Positions 63,533 to 64,000 of a stretch of DNA of 64,000 bases are shown here, piece after piece; the stretch's first letter is position 1; each line of letters starts with the position of its first letter. The DNA comes from Renibacterium salmoninarum ATCC 33209 (GTDB taxonomy: Bacteria > Actinomycetota > Actinomycetes > Actinomycetales > Micrococcaceae), in assembly GCF_000018885.1 (NCBI RefSeq), contig NC_010168.1:434001-498000 (forward strand). The letters run 5' to 3'. Below the pieces are notes generated by a model, which did not search any database, was not told where the DNA came from, and saw only the letters and a list, made by a program, of their open reading frames with translations. A program made the translations under genes and the position numbers.

Positions 63533-64000
63533 ATGACGCACATTAATCTCAACCGGCGCCGACTTTTTCAGACCGGCGGCTTGGGCGCTCTTGCTTTAGC
63601 TTTTGCTAGCACCGCATCTGCTAACGCGAGTCCGCTCGCCGTTCGTAGACCAAAGATCACAGACCTTGGGCCAGCAGTGGTCCAGTTCTCGCTGATGAGC
63701 GGACTGCTCGTCGGCAATACCGTCTACATTGGCTCGCGAAACCTCAACCCGCCCCGCATTATCGGTTTCCACCTGCCAAGCCAGCGCATCACCTCGCGAA
63801 CTGATCTAGGCTCGGGGTACAGCATCCAGGCGATGGCCCCGGATGCTTCCGGACGTTATTTATACGCAGGCGTACTTCGAGATGGAATGGACGGAAAGCC
63901 GAACCTTTATCGCTGGGACCTGAGCACGCCTGACCAAGCCGCCATCGGCGTCGGCGAGACCGGTGATCGGGACATTCGCGCACTAGCCGTGGCACCCGAT
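63533..64000 (+). CDS. Tat-exported protein of unknown function, 3' end outside the window
   Basis: ATG 63533 has AGGAG seven bases upstream. The first 35 residues form a twin-arginine signal: NLNRRRLFQTGGLGALALAF, then an ASANA-type cleavage site. The following 120 visible residues contain repeated short beta-type segments (NTVYIGSRNLNPPRIIGFHL, GRYLYAGVLRDG, PNLYRWDLST) that suggest a beta-propeller. Such proteins in this context often accompany polysaccharide-degrading or uptake genes. I do not recognise a specific family. It is divergent from the broken regulator and may be in its regulon. Confidence 0.75.
   Translation, partial: MTHINLNRRRLFQTGGLGALALAFASTASANASPLAVRRPKITDLGPAVVQFSLMSGLLVGNTVYIGSRNLNPPRIIGFHLPSQRITSRTDLGSGYSIQAMAPDASGRYLYAGVLRDGMDGKPNLYRWDLSTPDQAAIGVGETGDRDIRALAVAPD

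Noticed and set aside
1..64000. CRISPR array, prophage, secondary-metabolite cluster or toxin-antitoxin system
   Set aside because: I looked for regularly spaced repeats, phage structural genes, PKS/NRPS-type genes and paired small genes and found none that I can support.

Overview
The window looks like a piece of the chromosome of Renibacterium salmoninarum, or a very close relative (Micrococcaceae, Actinobacteria). The base composition is moderate for an actinobacterium. Housekeeping proteins are Arthrobacter-like. Three copies of an IS3-family, IS6110-like insertion sequence are present that match what I know of IS994, the abundant element of that species. Many genes are broken by single stops or frameshifts, as expected for a host-restricted pathogen derived from an Arthrobacter-like ancestor. 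The species call is inference from these traits; no search was run.

Layout. 1-4.5 kb: small membrane protein, DMT transporter, GT4 glycosyltransferase, a CAT-anticodon tRNA with a strong terminator, glutaryl-CoA-dehydrogenase-like enzyme, M23 peptidase. 4.8-11.3 kb: the conserved translation/envelope block rpsB-tsf-pyrH-frr-cdsA-DivIVA-domain gene, with an ArsR/SRPBCC pair (the second gene broken) inserted. 11.3-17.3 kb: a LytS/LytTR-type two-component system lying between two DUF485-symporter pairs; the minus-strand symporter has a nonsense codon, the plus-strand (ActP-like) one is intact. 17.4-18.5 kb: two decayed membrane-protein genes. 18.6-31.2 kb: a branched-chain amino acid degradation supercluster in the order Lrp / bkdABC / TetR / carboxylase beta and alpha / acyl-CoA dehydrogenase / scoAB / MaoC / CitE-like, closely resembling the M. 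tuberculosis Rv2495c-Rv2506 region. 31.2-36.3 kb: TetR (BioQ-like) and bioB-bioA-bioF(dead)-bioD. 36.3-40.4 kb: a PEP-mutase-like gene without a start codon, a DUF222/HNH gene cut by IS copy 1, and hisC. 40.5-44.0 kb: a second E1alpha-E1beta-E2 set. 44-50.5 kb: secreted S1 protease, alpha/beta hydrolase, frameshifted helR, an MFS remnant next to a 29-bp inverted repeat, and an aminotransferase. 50.5-55.6 kb: a cobalamin-riboswitch-like leader before a broken peptide-type permease, IS copy 2, then copA (cut by the IS), copZ, csoR and a tandem CsoR operator. 56-60.3 kb: a polyol/sugar ABC transporter with all three genes and its SorC-type regulator disabled. 60.3-64 kb: IS copy 3, a second truncated sugar-binding lipoprotein, a DeoR/LacI-type regulator with a nonsense codon, and the start of a Tat-exported protein.

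How it fits together. Core functions (translation, UMP kinase, phospholipid synthesis, branched-chain keto acid and leucine catabolism) are intact. Sensing, sugar uptake, copper export, biotin synthesis and antibiotic-tolerance functions carry independent inactivating mutations. I count 17 broken genes. Every IS copy lacks a target-site duplication and abuts at least one cut gene, so IS-mediated deletion or recombination has shaped the right half of the window. I found no convincing undescribed multi-gene system. The most unusual items are the third-frame segment inside the IS transposase, the riboswitch-like leader left in front of a dead transporter, and several exceptional palindromes.
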